NCBI GenBank assembly: GCA_046346965.1
Contig: JAXMHB010000030.1
Span: 1 to 24,409, forward strand
DNA from: JAXMHB01 sp046346965
GTDB taxonomy: Bacteria; Pseudomonadota; Gammaproteobacteria; Xanthomonadales; SZUA-5
DNA length: 24,409 nucleotides
Direction: 5' to 3'
The first letter of the stretch is position 1, and each line of letters begins with the position of its first letter. A model generated the notes under the pieces. The model ran no database searches. It was given only the letters and a program-made list of their open reading frames with translations, and had not been told where the DNA came from. Below are positions 14,001 through 22,450 of this stretch, in pieces. A program made the translations under genes and the position numbers.

Positions 14001-16413
14001 AGACGCGCCGTTGGATCAACTGATCGTTGCCGGACCAGTCGCTCATAGTGGTCCGGGTCTCTGGCGTCGCCGCCAAGCTGCCGTCGGGGTTTTCGGTGAG
14101 GCCCTCCACGGTGCGGATCAAATGCATTCCGGAGTACTGGTACAGCGTCACATAGCCGCGGCGATCCTTTTCGCGGCAGACGCGCCAATCGGCAGCGCCC
14201 GCAGACGTGCAGCGGCTGGCATTGGACTGGTTGTATGCGCGGCTCAACGTGCCCGCCGCGTCCCCGATGGTCGATGGGAAATGCAATGCATTGAGTTGAG
14301 CGCTCTGGCCGAGTGCGGGAATCTGATAGGTGCGCACATCGCCCAGCGCTTTGGTGACGGCGACGCTCGTGGGCAGGGTGTCGTCGTTGCCAAAGTAGGC
14401 TAGCTGCACTCGGTCATGGTAGAGGTTGCCCCCCTGGTAGGCGTCAACCACGCGGCCATAGACGTCGTACTTGAAGCTCGCAAAGCGGATGGGACTGGTG
14501 TCGATGGTGGTGGCAGTTCCGAGGTCCACACTGGCCAAATACTGGCGACGATTGAACGCACCGTTCGGCTCGTGGTCTTCATACTTGTACTGGCGCACGC
14601 GACCATCTGGGTAGGTGGCGCGCTTCAAGCGCCAGAACACATTGGTTGCCGCCGACTGGTCCCAATAGCTGTATTGCACCAACGCAGGCGCAGCCGGATC
14701 GCTGGCCAACACCACTTGCAGGAGGCGCGGCTGGTAGGTCGACATCAGATCGTAGTCGAAGCGCAACTGACGACCCCGCGCATCGGTCACTGTGTAGATG
14801 CTCCACCATGCCCAATCGAGGTAGTGGATGTTCTTCAGGTACGTGAAGCTCAACGTCTGCGACGTGTCGGTGCGGTTGCCAATCCGGATCAGTCGCCCGT
14901 AGTTGTCAAAGTCTTGATACTCGTCGCCACCGCGGGTCCAGCGCCAGCCCGAGCCTGCAGGGCTGAGCTCGCGCAAGGTCCAGTTCGATTTGGAGTCGGC
15001 GCGATAGACCTTCAACCCCGATGCCTCGGAGTCCATGGTGAAATGGACGATATCGCCTGTGGGTGTAGAGAGATTCAGTCCGGCGCCTCCTCCCATAAGG
15101 AATGAGGTCAGTACACGAGCGCTCCAGGTGTGCGTCCAGTTGTCGTCAATGAAGCCAAAGCTGCGCCCTTTGCGCGATGACCGGTAGGTGCGCCCGAAGG
15201 AGTGCCCGGCGAACTCGAAGTCCGATTCCGAGAAAATCTCCTCTCCAGTACTCGGGATACAGGGGTCGCCCTCCGGATTATTGCAGGTCGATTTCGGATT
15301 GGATCCGGTAACTACCAGGCCGGGGATGCCATTGACCGCATTCTGCGACTTTTCCACACTGCTGGGGGGCGCTGGAATGGCATGGCAGGGCATTTCCTGC
15401 TCATAGTTACGGGTATGTGGCGGGCTGAGCAGCGGTCGATCCGCAAAGTAGTCACTCTGCGGCTGGAAGCCGATGTTGCATAGCATGTACTGGAAACGCA
15501 GCATCGGGAAACGGCAGGTCAACTGGCCCGGGTTGTTGGTATTGCAGTAGCTTGCTGCGTCAGCGCTGATGTTGACGATCGAGCCTGGGGGCCAGGTTCC
15601 GGGAACGCCGCCACTCAGTTGCACGGAATAGCGCACCTCGATCGCGAGCGTCCCCATCTTCCGCGCCCAGTAACCGCCGCGGCGGTTCCCAGGGTTTGGA
15701 AGCGTCGCCGGAACTTGCGTGGAGTAGGAGGCTCTGATTGGCTCTTCTGTACCCGCAGCGCCTACCAGGGTGGGAACCGATGATGACGTCCAACACTGGC
15801 CGTTCCAGCACACAAATTGCGCAAAGCCACTGCCCAGTGCGTTATTGAATCGTTGCGTCTCCTCTCCCTGCGTCGCACAAAGCTTCTGGAAAGAACCTGA
15901 GCCAGAGCAGTTCGGCACGGTCGCGAAATTGGGATAGCCACCGTTCTGGCCATCGTCAATTGCGTAGTAGGAGCCGGCGTCCAGGGTGTACGGCCGCGTA
16001 TGCGCATGGCCGGTCAGCGCCCCGCCGCGGTTGTACACCACGCTCTGACGCGCGCCGCCTGCGGCATTGACGTTGGAACTCGCATAGGCCAGCGCCATCG
16101 ACACCATGTCGGGTCGCACTGGATCACGGATGGAATCCTCGAGCGCTCCTTGCGTTGTGAACGGCGTGGGGTTGACCGCGGAGCATTGCGAGAGCGAGGT
16201 GTCGGCGCACGTCCACTTGCCGTAGAGCGTACCGGCAATCGTTTTCGCAGTAGATAGGAGTGCGGATGCAGCCACTATGCAGCATGCTGCCGTCCGTAGA
16301 AATCTGGGGGCACTTGTGTGGTGCGCATCCGCAGCGCGGACGGCTGGTCTCTGGTTTTTCAGTGGGGTCATGATTCTACCGGGCTGTCGAAGGGGTGTTG
16401 CGATCAGTGTCAT
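11038..16413 (-). CDS. Secreted RHS/YD-repeat protein with Cys-rich C-terminal tip
   Basis: The frame of 1791 codons is intact. A signal-like segment (TAACCIVAASALLSTAKTIA, residues 41-60) follows a long basic N-terminus. ATG at 16371 (residue 15) is an equally good start. Residues 61-380 form a Cys-containing region I cannot name. A DUF6531-like start of the shell (PSTGEEIFSESDFEFAGHS, GRTYRSS) is at about 388-413, followed by many YD repeats such as YDAAQRVTSI, YDALNRV and YDRRGNVTKK. The RHS core end is clear: RFPGQIHDPETGLHYNYFRD, GTGRYVESDPIGLAGG, SDPQGL. The last ~112 residues (1680-1791) are an unrelated tip with CRC, CTYHC, CPH and CSC. RHS proteins enclose and release such tips after self-cleavage near the DPxGL motif. 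A small membrane protein gene follows ten bases later. Confidence 0.9.
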   Translation of the reverse strand: MTLIATPLRQPGRIMTPLKNQRPAVRAADAHHTSAPRFLRTAACCIVAASALLSTAKTIAGTLYGKWTCADTSLSQCSAVNPTPFTTQGALEDSIRDPVRPDMVSMALAYASSNVNAAGGARQSVVYNRGGALTGHAHTRPYTLDAGSYYAIDDGQNGGYPNFATVPNCSGSGSFQKLCATQGEETQRFNNALGSGFAQFVCWNGQCWTSSSVPTLVGAAGTEEPIRASYSTQVPATLPNPGNRRGGYWARKMGTLAIEVRYSVQLSGGVPGTWPPGSIVNISADAASYCNTNNPGQLTCRFPMLRFQYMLCNIGFQPQSDYFADRPLLSPPHTRNYEQEMPCHAIPAPPSSVEKSQNAVNGIPGLVVTGSNPKSTCNNPEGDPCIPSTGEEIFSESDFEFAGHSFGRTYRSSRKGRSFGFIDDNWTHTWSARVLTSFLMGGGAGLNLSTPTGDIVHFTMDSEASGLKVYRADSKSNWTLRELSPAGSGWRWTRGGDEYQDFDNYGRLIRIGNRTDTSQTLSFTYLKNIHYLDWAWWSIYTVTDARGRQLRFDYDLMSTYQPRLLQVVLASDPAAPALVQYSYWDQSAATNVFWRLKRATYPDGRVRQYKYEDHEPNGAFNRRQYLASVDLGTATTIDTSPIRFASFKYDVYGRVVDAYQGGNLYHDRVQLAYFGNDDTLPTSVAVTKALGDVRTYQIPALGQSAQLNALHFPSTIGDAAGTLSRAYNQSNASRCTSAGAADWRVCREKDRRGYVTLYQYSGMHLIRTVEGLTENPDGSLAATPETRTTMSDWSGNDQLIQRRVCQGDTLCDAFAIAPTLVKKSSWVYDSSDRLTHQCEHDVTDAVSSNFSCGGSPLPAGVHRTVYSYCTSTDPDCWTGYLRTIDGPRTDVSDISTLSYYKLTNETGCESNGPCNRSGDLQTVTNALGQVTTFNRYDRRGRVKRLTDPNGVATEINYDAQGRVISRRVLGATPAEDALTTISYVPETGLVNVMTLPDGSYMDYDYDAAQRVTSIRDNLNNRIEYKRDAAGKVVVEKTYENTTLVRRVAHEFDTLGRLINQRDALTAAGAVLPTGDLDDQTKGRLVLTNLQYDGNGNRTQSMDGLLRDTDTLYDPLNRVKQVQDALRPNCPMGNTACGNTYYSYDAADSLRTVTDPNGLLTIYTYDGLQQLDALNSPDTGITTYLQDQAGNVTRKTDFRGVRTDYSYDASNRLTSTTYPLGDTGKNSYFYYDESAAVTGCANSFPVGRRTRMVDASGTTYYCYDRRGNVTKKRQVVGSKETVIEYGYTLADRLRSVKYPDDRGTFTVTYGRDQAGRVQSIEVDGTTFATISHYAFGPVKTIAYADGYTQTKTYDANYQIDSITSDRPNGLNIDYAVDVIGRIQSITQAGAGRSFEYDPLDRLTEVRTGGDLIDQYTYDATGNRTSAKAGTQAAKAYSYPANSHRLQSIGGVGARQYDAMGNTIFVPELDQNFAFDDRGRMTTVSSNSHAWEYRFELNGLGERTSKSTVTGVATVIKSAQYLYNESGAIATIQDIDPATDGVRYRSVIYLDDVPVGIIDTGTVLAIETDHLGTPRVVAAPDGVLWRWELVTGTTSTGGSNAFGERLPNEDVDGDGKPYVFELRFPGQIHDPETGLHYNYFRDYEPGTGRYVESDPIGLAGGASTYGFVAGSPLRFSDPQGLCRCLYYAKSYPYGTPNFAPWFWETYDATFNCTYHCTSDEGNPFNISVDVTVARKWFDDPNEIFVCPHVQVSWRSLPSYPYSAMQLETDFFDPRSSPNKEIRDEGREKCSCKG

Positions 16414-16439
16414 CGCCGATTATCGGGTGCTCGGATCCG

Positions 16440-16469
16440 ACAATACAGTCATGTACATTTCATTCACAA
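16440..16469 (-). promoter_or_regulatory. Candidate promoter of the RHS gene
   Basis: On the minus strand, TTGTGA (16469-16464) and TATTGT (16445-16440) are separated by 18 bases, ending about 26 bases before the ATG at 16413. The match to a sigma-70 promoter is moderate. It lies in AT-richer sequence than its surroundings. Confidence 0.35.
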
Positions 16470-16517
16470 GCCCTCTACATGGAATGAGAGCTATGCGTCG
16501 CACCATCGTTGAGATGG

Positions 16518-16720
16518 CGTAAACCGCTCCGGCTTTCCTGGCCCCTTCCGTTCAGAGGATCGAGCGTGGTTGGGAAGGTCAGAACAGTACTCTCCGAGCC
16601 ACGAGAGCGGGCGGTTCGACTGGTGCTGCAGCACCAGAACGAAGGTGGCTCGCAGTGGGCGGCGATCGGGTCAGTGGTCGGAAATGTCAACGCCGACCGA
16701 GAACGGCGCACTTGGCGATT
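16518..16720 (+). pseudogene. IS3-family OrfA remnant
   Basis: From GTG at 16566 the frame reads VVGKVRTVLSEPRERAVRLV, then LQHQNEGGSQWAAIGSV. This is the N-terminal helix-turn-helix half of an IS3-type OrfA (typically ..YSPEFRERAVRLVLEHRDEHGSQWAAI..). Similarity fades after ADRERRTWRLK. AACCGCTCCGGCTTTCCTGG just upstream (about 16520-16539) resembles an IS3-family left end. No OrfB remains. Confidence 0.62.
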
Positions 16721-16777
16721 GAAAGTCACGATTGCGCAATTTGGCGCTCACGGAGCACGCTGCGGGAAGGCGCCGTG

Positions 16778-16963
16778 GGTCGCAAGGACCGACTGTTTGC
16801 CGGATGCGGACGCGGCGGCGAGGCCAGCTTGATCGAGACCGTCAAAGCGCACGGCCACGATGCGCTGGCCTGCCCGACGGATGTCTTCTTGCGCCTGCCA
16901 GCGACCCTCAATCGGGTCATCGAGAGCCTATTGCCGATGAACTGGCGGGCGAGCGCCGTCTAG
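16778..16963 (+). pseudogene. IS66-family transposase C-terminal remnant
   Basis: GRKDRLFAGCGRGGE, then SLIETVKAHGHDALACPTDV and LNRVIESLLPMNWR match the C-terminal end of IS66 TnpC proteins (..GRKNWLFAGSDRGGERAA..SLIETAKLNGVDP..HPINRIDELLPWNW..). The catalytic part is absent and several residues are lost, so it is a dead fragment next to the IS3 remnant. Confidence 0.68.
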
Positions 16964-17029
16964 CCATTTCGAGATCACCGCGCGTCGATGAGGCGGACGG
17001 AGGGCCGCCTTGCGGACGCGCTGAGGGCG

Positions 17030-17068
17030 CCGCAAAAGAAAGGGCCGCGCTCTTGCGAGCGCGGCCCT
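17030..17068 (-). terminator. Strong rho-independent terminator of the P-domain protein gene
   Basis: A perfect 12-bp stem (AGGGCCGCGCTC 17041-17052, GAGCGCGGCCCT 17057-17068) with a TTGC loop lies 26 bases after the minus-strand stop at 17094. On the minus strand it is followed by TTCTTTTG, a good U-rich tail. Confidence 0.9.
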
Positions 17069-17093
17069 GGTTCAGGCCACAGCCAGGCCGCGA

Positions 17094-19814
17094 TTACTCG
17101 AAGCCGTTAGCGAACATCGAGTCCGGATTGCCGGCCGGCAGGTCGATACACCAGCCGTTGATCGTGCCGGTGTCGATGCTGGCACGGTCTACTGCCGTCA
17201 GGCGCCAGACGCCCGAGGCATTCGCGGTGTTCAACGCACCAAAGGCGGTGGCCGGCTTGATCGCACCCGTGACCGCCGGGGTGGTATTGGCGCAGGTGTT
17301 GGCCGCGCCGGCGGCCGCGTCGGACATGCTGATGTTCATGTTGTCACCGCTGCAGGTCGTCGCCGGGCTGTAGATCGAGATCGGCGTGCCGCCATCCTTG
17401 GACAGCGTGAAGGCCAGATCGCCCACATAGGTATGGGTGACATCCAGCGTGATCGACAGCGCGCTCAGCGTCGGGCCACCGGCCGGGATGGTGATGTCCG
17501 CATTGACGCCGGCCGGGGTGTTATCCGGGATCGCCAACGGACCGGCGAAGCAGACCCGATTGAAGGTGGTGAACGAGAAGGGGCTGGAATTGGCGCCGGC
17601 ACCACAGGCGTTCGCCGCACGTACGCGCCAGAAGTACTGCGTCTGGGTGTTCAGCGCCGGCGTCACCGTGTAGCTAGTGCCACTGACGGTGGCGGTGCGC
17701 ACGATATTGCTGAAGCTCACGTCGGTGGCCACTTCCACCGTGTAACTGGCCACACCGGGGATCGCGGCCCAGCTGAGGACCGGCGAGGTCGACACCGCCG
17801 TCGCCGCATTCGCCGGCGCCGTCAGGCTTACGCCCGCCGGGGTGGTGGTTTGCACGACCAGATCCACATTGGTGGTCCGGGTGATCGGACCGGCCGCGGT
17901 GCCGGTGATGGTCAGCGGATAGGTGCCCGCCGCGACCGCGCCCAAGCTGCCCACGGTCAGCGTGGTGGTGCCCGGCGGGGTGACCGGATTCGGGCTGAAG
18001 CTGGTGGTGGATCCGGCCGGGTTGCCGCTGGCCGTCATCGTAACGGCGCCGGTGAAGCCGGAGATGCTGCCGATGCTGACGTTGAAGGTGGCCGAGTTGG
18101 CGCTGGAGCAGACCGTATTGACCGCCGGCGTCGCACCCTGGGAGAAGGTCGGCGAACCGCACTCATTGAATCGGAAGGAACCCACGCGCAACTGCCAGCC
18201 GCTGGGGGAGGTGGTCGGCGTCCACTGGTTGACGTACCAGAAGGTACAGTCGTCGGTCGGGTCGATGTTCATCGAGGTGTAGTCACCCCAGCGACTGCCG
18301 CCAGCGGTGTTGGAGCCGGTGCCTTCGACGATCACGCCTTCGCCCTGCGGCATGGTGTTGATCGGGTCGCTGGCCAGTCGGCCGGTGTAACGGATGCCCG
18401 GGAAGATGGACGCGCTCGAGACGCTGTATCCCAGGGCCATATTGCCGGCCGAATCCTGCGCGATCGAGCCCATCCAGCGGAAGATGCCGTCTGAGACGCC
18501 GGGCGCGTAGGTGGCGTCCTGGAACAGCACCGGCGAGGCGTTCGGGCTGCGGATTTCCCACCAGCGGATACCGGCCATGCCAGCCGCGGCTTCCACCGAC
18601 TGGTTGGTGACCAAGGACTCATGGGTACCAAAGTTGCGGTAGGCCAGACGATTCAGCGGACGCTGGCGGTAGGACAGGATGTCCACCTTCACCGCGGTTC
18701 CGGCCTGCGGAATGCACTGGCGACCCGAGCAGGCGTCAAACACGGTGTCGTAGGCGGCAATCGGGATGGTGTTGGCGAGCGTGAACGAGGAGTTCGCCGG
18801 CGTGGCGAAATCGATCACGAACTTCCACAGCGTCAAGGCGTCCTGCGGCGCGCCGTACGGACCGCCCTGGTCCATCGAGCCGACGAAGAAAGCCGGACGA
18901 CCCGCGGGGGGCAGCGTGGGGCCGTCGATATCCGCCGGCAGCAGACCGTCACCCACATTGTATGCAGTCGCACCCGGCGCAGCGATGAAGGAAATCACCT
19001 GCGGCGAGGGATTGCCGGCCAGCATCTGTGCCCGGTTGAGGGCGTATGCGCCGACGCCAGCGAAGGCGCCGGCGGTGCCGACGAATTCACGCGTGCTGAT
19101 CAGATAAGCATCACGCCACATGCCGTACTTCGGATAGTCCGGGAAGTTGCTGCCGGTGGTGAACGCGTAGCGGTAATAGCTGCCGGTTGGATCGGGCGTC
19201 TGTGAGATCGCGACGCAGTTGAAGAAGGTGGGACCGGCCGCGGTGAACTGGGTCAGGATCCAGCGATCGGCGATCTGATCGTAGAACACGATCGGGTCAC
19301 CGGCGTTCTCGGTCTGGCAGGCGCCGCCGAATCCGCTCCACAGCGAGTTGGTGGCGGCCGGACCGAACAAGGACGTACCCGTCTTGTTGAAGATCTGGAA
19401 GTGCAGATTGCTCATCGCCACATAGTGATTGGGCCCGACATCACCCGCAGGATCCGGCGGATTGACGCCGGAGATGTTGCTCTGCGCATTGAAGCTGACG
19501 ATGGGCGCCGGGATGTTGCCGGGGCCAACCGCCGACTGCACGGTCTGGTCGATCGATTGCGGACCCGGCGTGTAGATCCACTCCAAACCAGACGGCGGAT
19601 CCACCGTCGCGCCGCCTTGCTTCAGCGGACCCGAGTACACCGGGCGCATCATCGTGCGCAGCGGCGGCGACACGTCGAAGTGCGCCACTGGCAGCACGCC
19701 GCGGTACTGGCCCTGGATCACCGGTTGCGGCCCCGCTTTGGACACCTCGGCCGCTGCGGCCGCTCCTCCCAAACCACAGGCAGCCAACGCTGCCAACACG
19801 CTCAAACCCCTCAT
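17094..19814 (-). CDS. Large secreted protein with Ig-like, FN3 and P-domain and FANGFE C-terminus
   Basis: This 906-residue protein starts with a signal peptide (MRGLSVLAALAACGLGGAAAAA). Residues ~90-560 form a region known from many secreted bacterial proteins (DPAGDVGPNHYVAMSNLHF, NSLWSGFGGAC, AGDPIVFYDQIADRWILTQF), probably propeller-like. An Ig-like domain (FNVSIGSISGFTGAVTMTAS ...) and an FN3-like domain (PVLSWAAIPGVASYTVEVAT ... YFWRVRAANACG) follow. The C-terminus is a proprotein-convertase P-domain (IPAGGPTLSALSITLDVTHT, YVGDLAFTLSKDG, GVWRLTAVDRASIDTGTING). No peptidase domain is present, although P-domains usually follow subtilisin-like proteases. The last nine residues, DSMFANGFE, look like a sorting tail. 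ATG at 19814 has AAGGGG seven bases upstream; the frame extends to 19874, but that would bury the signal peptide. Confidence 0.88.
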   Translation of the reverse strand: MRGLSVLAALAACGLGGAAAAAEVSKAGPQPVIQGQYRGVLPVAHFDVSPPLRTMMRPVYSGPLKQGGATVDPPSGLEWIYTPGPQSIDQTVQSAVGPGNIPAPIVSFNAQSNISGVNPPDPAGDVGPNHYVAMSNLHFQIFNKTGTSLFGPAATNSLWSGFGGACQTENAGDPIVFYDQIADRWILTQFTAAGPTFFNCVAISQTPDPTGSYYRYAFTTGSNFPDYPKYGMWRDAYLISTREFVGTAGAFAGVGAYALNRAQMLAGNPSPQVISFIAAPGATAYNVGDGLLPADIDGPTLPPAGRPAFFVGSMDQGGPYGAPQDALTLWKFVIDFATPANSSFTLANTIPIAAYDTVFDACSGRQCIPQAGTAVKVDILSYRQRPLNRLAYRNFGTHESLVTNQSVEAAAGMAGIRWWEIRSPNASPVLFQDATYAPGVSDGIFRWMGSIAQDSAGNMALGYSVSSASIFPGIRYTGRLASDPINTMPQGEGVIVEGTGSNTAGGSRWGDYTSMNIDPTDDCTFWYVNQWTPTTSPSGWQLRVGSFRFNECGSPTFSQGATPAVNTVCSSANSATFNVSIGSISGFTGAVTMTASGNPAGSTTSFSPNPVTPPGTTTLTVGSLGAVAAGTYPLTITGTAAGPITRTTNVDLVVQTTTPAGVSLTAPANAATAVSTSPVLSWAAIPGVASYTVEVATDVSFSNIVRTATVSGTSYTVTPALNTQTQYFWRVRAANACGAGANSSPFSFTTFNRVCFAGPLAIPDNTPAGVNADITIPAGGPTLSALSITLDVTHTYVGDLAFTLSKDGGTPISIYSPATTCSGDNMNISMSDAAAGAANTCANTTPAVTGAIKPATAFGALNTANASGVWRLTAVDRASIDTGTINGWCIDLPAGNPDSMFANGFE

Positions 19815-20193
19815 GACCAGCCCCTTGCACGACACGATTCGCGACGGAATCCGGAACAAGGACGGTAGCTCCACCGCACGGATGAATCAATAGTCAATCC
19901 CAGGATCATGGCGTAGTCGATGCCGATGGATACCGCCCGCGCCGCTTGGTCGTTCGATCAAGGCTTTGTGAAGGGATAGGTCAATCCTGACAGGCGCTCG
20001 GCGACGCGCGCAGACACACGGGTTGTCAGCAAGCACCGGTCTCAGCTCACTCCCATGTCGGATGCGCCCTCCGCCACTGGGCCGTCGTGAACCTCCGTGG
20101 TGCGTTGATAGCGTGTGAACGTCGGTGCTGCGGGTCCATCGATCTCGCGCCCGGCATCCGCTGATTGCCATCCGCCTACGCTCCGAGGTTCGC
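19815..20193. other. Divergent intergenic region between the P-domain protein and the TonB receptor
   Basis: These 379 bases hold no credible gene. A TTGACT hexamer lies on the minus strand at 19897-19892, but no matching -10 is found at 16-18 bp. Upstream of the receptor, a single TGTGA half-site lies near 20117. No Fur box was recognised by eye. Confidence 0.5.
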
Positions 20194-22379
20194 ATGAAGC
20201 CCACGCTACTCAGTCTCTGCCTGCGCCTTGCTCTGCTGTCCAGCGCAAGCTCCACGCTAGCTGCGACCGCCGACGAGGCAGCGCCCAAGCCCGATGCCCC
20301 GAGCGAGGCGCAGGCCCAGCAATTGGACGAGATCACGGTGACCGAGCGGCCGTGGATGTTCAACATCGACACCAAGCGCGCCCATCTGCTGCCCGAGGTC
20401 GACGGCACCGCGATCACCGTGACCAAGAAGAACAGCGTGGTCAAACTGGTGGACCAGCCCGAGGTGATCGACAACCACCTGCGCGCGCTGTTCTCGCGCT
20501 TGCCCGGCTTGTTCGTCTCTGAACAGCAGACGCCGTCCCAAGGCAATATGAATTACCGTGGCATCGGCAATCCGCAAGAAGGCGAGTACGTGCTGTCGCT
20601 GCAGGATGGATTGCCGATCCAGAGTGACTGGATCGGCTTCCCGACGCTCTATTACCTGCCGGTGCCGCAGACGATCGAATCGATTCAGCTGATTCGCGGC
20701 GGCTCCAGCTTGCTCTATGGTCCCGAACCGGGACCGGTGGTCAACTACGTCACGCGCAAGCCGCCCACTGACCGCACACTGGCTGGCCGCAGCGACCAAG
20801 TGTTTGGCAGTCACAATCTGTGGTCCAGCTACAACGAAATCGCTGGCACGCAGGGCAACTGGGATTATCTGGTCAACATCGGCCACCGCGAATCGGACGG
20901 CGAGCGCCCCAATGCCGACTATGAGGTCAACTCCAGCGATCTGCACCTGGGCTATGCGCTGGCGCCGCGACAGCATATCGCGTTCGACGTACACGCCTAT
21001 CACTCTGACAACGGTGAAGCTGGGCGCCTCAGTTTGCCCCAGTATCTGGCCAACGAGGACACCGTGCCCGGCCCTTACAATCGTACCTGGGTTGATCGCT
21101 ATACGGGGTGCTCAGTTACGATGGCTGGCTGGACGACAGCACGCAGTTGACCAGCAAACTGTGGATTGGCTATCAGGATCTGGTGCACCGCACTGCAAAT
21201 GCCTTCGTACCGCCGCAGCCACCGCCCACCTCGACGATCATCGATAATCAGAAGTTCCATTACAGCGGACTGGACACGCGCGTTCTCCGCCGATGGGGAG
21301 AGGGCAGCGCCTTCAGTGCCGGCTTTGTCGCCTACGATTCCAGCAGTCCTTGGAAGCAAACGATAGACAGCGATCTGCAGGCCGACCGCAACGACCACGA
21401 CGGTACGCCGCGGCTGCGCCAGCAGCGCACCAACGACTACTGGGCGGTGTTTGCCGAGAATGTGTTCCGCTTCGGTCGTTTTCACATCGTGCCCTCGGTG
21501 CGCTATGAACATTCGGAACTCGATGTACGCGAGAGCGTGCGCCCCGCAAACCTGACACGACCGCTGATCAATCAGAACTACAGCCGCAATGTGCCCTTGT
21601 GGGGGCTGGGCTTTGGTAATGACTTCGGACGCGGGCACGAGACCTACGTCAACGTCTCACAAGGCTATCGACCGTTGCGCTGGCTGGATGTTGCCGGCCC
21701 CTTCGCCAATTTGAACGTCGCCCAGAACCAACCCGATCCCGCAGAGGCAGTGAGTTTCGAAGCGGGTGTGCATGGCTGGCCCAAGCGCGGTTTCTACTAC
21801 GATGTCAGTGTTTTCCAGACAAACTTTAGTAATCGCATCGAGTCGCGCCAGATCAATGCGACGGATGTGATCAACGTCAATACCGGAGATACGCGTCACC
21901 GCGGCGTTGAAGCGGAAACCGAGTACGATCTGTGGGCAGATACGCCGCGTGGCGAAGACGGCCAGCACTTGGTCTTGTTTGCCAACCTCTCGGTGCTGGA
22001 CGCCGAATTCACCCGCAGCTTGAACGGTGCGCAGGTCGGCAACGAACCGGCATTTGCGCCGTCCTACATCGCCAGAGCCGGCGTCACCTGGCGTCGCGAT
22101 GATGCCTATATGCTCAGCCTCAGCGGCGTCAGCGTCGACAGCCAGTATTGGCAGGACAACAATTTGCCGCGCGGAACCGGCGCCAGCTTTGTCCCCGCCC
22201 AGATTCCCTCGTACACCGTGCTCGATCTGGCGGGAGAATACCGCATCAACTCGCACTGGCGCGTGCTCGGCGGCGTCTCGAACCTGGCCGATCGGCAATA
22301 CTATGCCCGCGCCTTCCAGACCGGACTGGAGCCCGCCAATCGGCGCACGGTCTATGCAGGAGCGTCATTTGCCTTCTGA
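20194..22379 (+). pseudogene. FecA-like TonB-dependent receptor, broken by one frameshift
   Basis: The gene would encode 728 residues if one base were restored. It has a signal peptide (MKPTLLSLCLRLALLSSASSTLAA), a TonB box (LDEITVTERP) and a plug domain close to FecA/YncD proteins (LLPEVDGTAITVTKK, LFSRLPGLFVSEQQ, MNYRGIGNPQ, IQLIRGGSSLLYGPEPGPVVNY). The barrel ends in ...YAGASFAF with a terminal Phe. There is no N-terminal signalling domain, so it is not a trans-signalling FecA. At 21105-21108 four Gs stand where five are needed: as written, the frame reads RYTGCSVTMAGW and stops at 21150. The second frame (from 21108) continues LSYDGWLDDSTQLTSKLW to 22379. The start has GAGG about five bases upstream. 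The substrate is probably a ferric chelate, by family. Confidence 0.85.
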
Positions 22380-22389
22380 GCAACTGGAG

Positions 22390-22422
22390 CTCAGGCTGGT
22401 CTCCACGCGGCGCGGGCCTGAG
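22390..22422. terminator. Inverted repeat between convergent genes
   Basis: CTCAGGC (22390-22396) and GCCTGAG (22416-22422) form a 7-bp stem with a 19-base loop, just after the receptor stop. Flanking AGCAA/TTGCT could extend it with a bulge. There is no T run, so a terminator role is weak. Confidence 0.3.
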
Positions 22423-22450
22423 TTGCTTGCTGCGCTCATTGACCCTTGGA

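Noticed and set aside
12421..14403. Long plus-strand open frame (660 codons) opposite the RHS gene
   Set aside because: It is antisense to well-recognised YD repeats. Its sequence is a low-complexity mix of I, V, H, R and Q typical of the complement of repeated coding sequence.
17433..18494. Plus-strand frame of 353 codons
   Set aside because: It is Arg/Gly-rich and antisense to the Ig/FN3 region of the secreted P-domain protein; a high-GC shadow.
19887..20546. Minus-strand frame of 219 codons across the divergent spacer
   Set aside because: Half of it is the complement of the receptor plug region, and the rest has no start signal or homology.
21108..22379. Second half of the TonB receptor as an independent gene
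   Set aside because: It starts inside the barrel with no signal peptide, plug or ribosome binding site. Adding one G joins it exactly to the first half.
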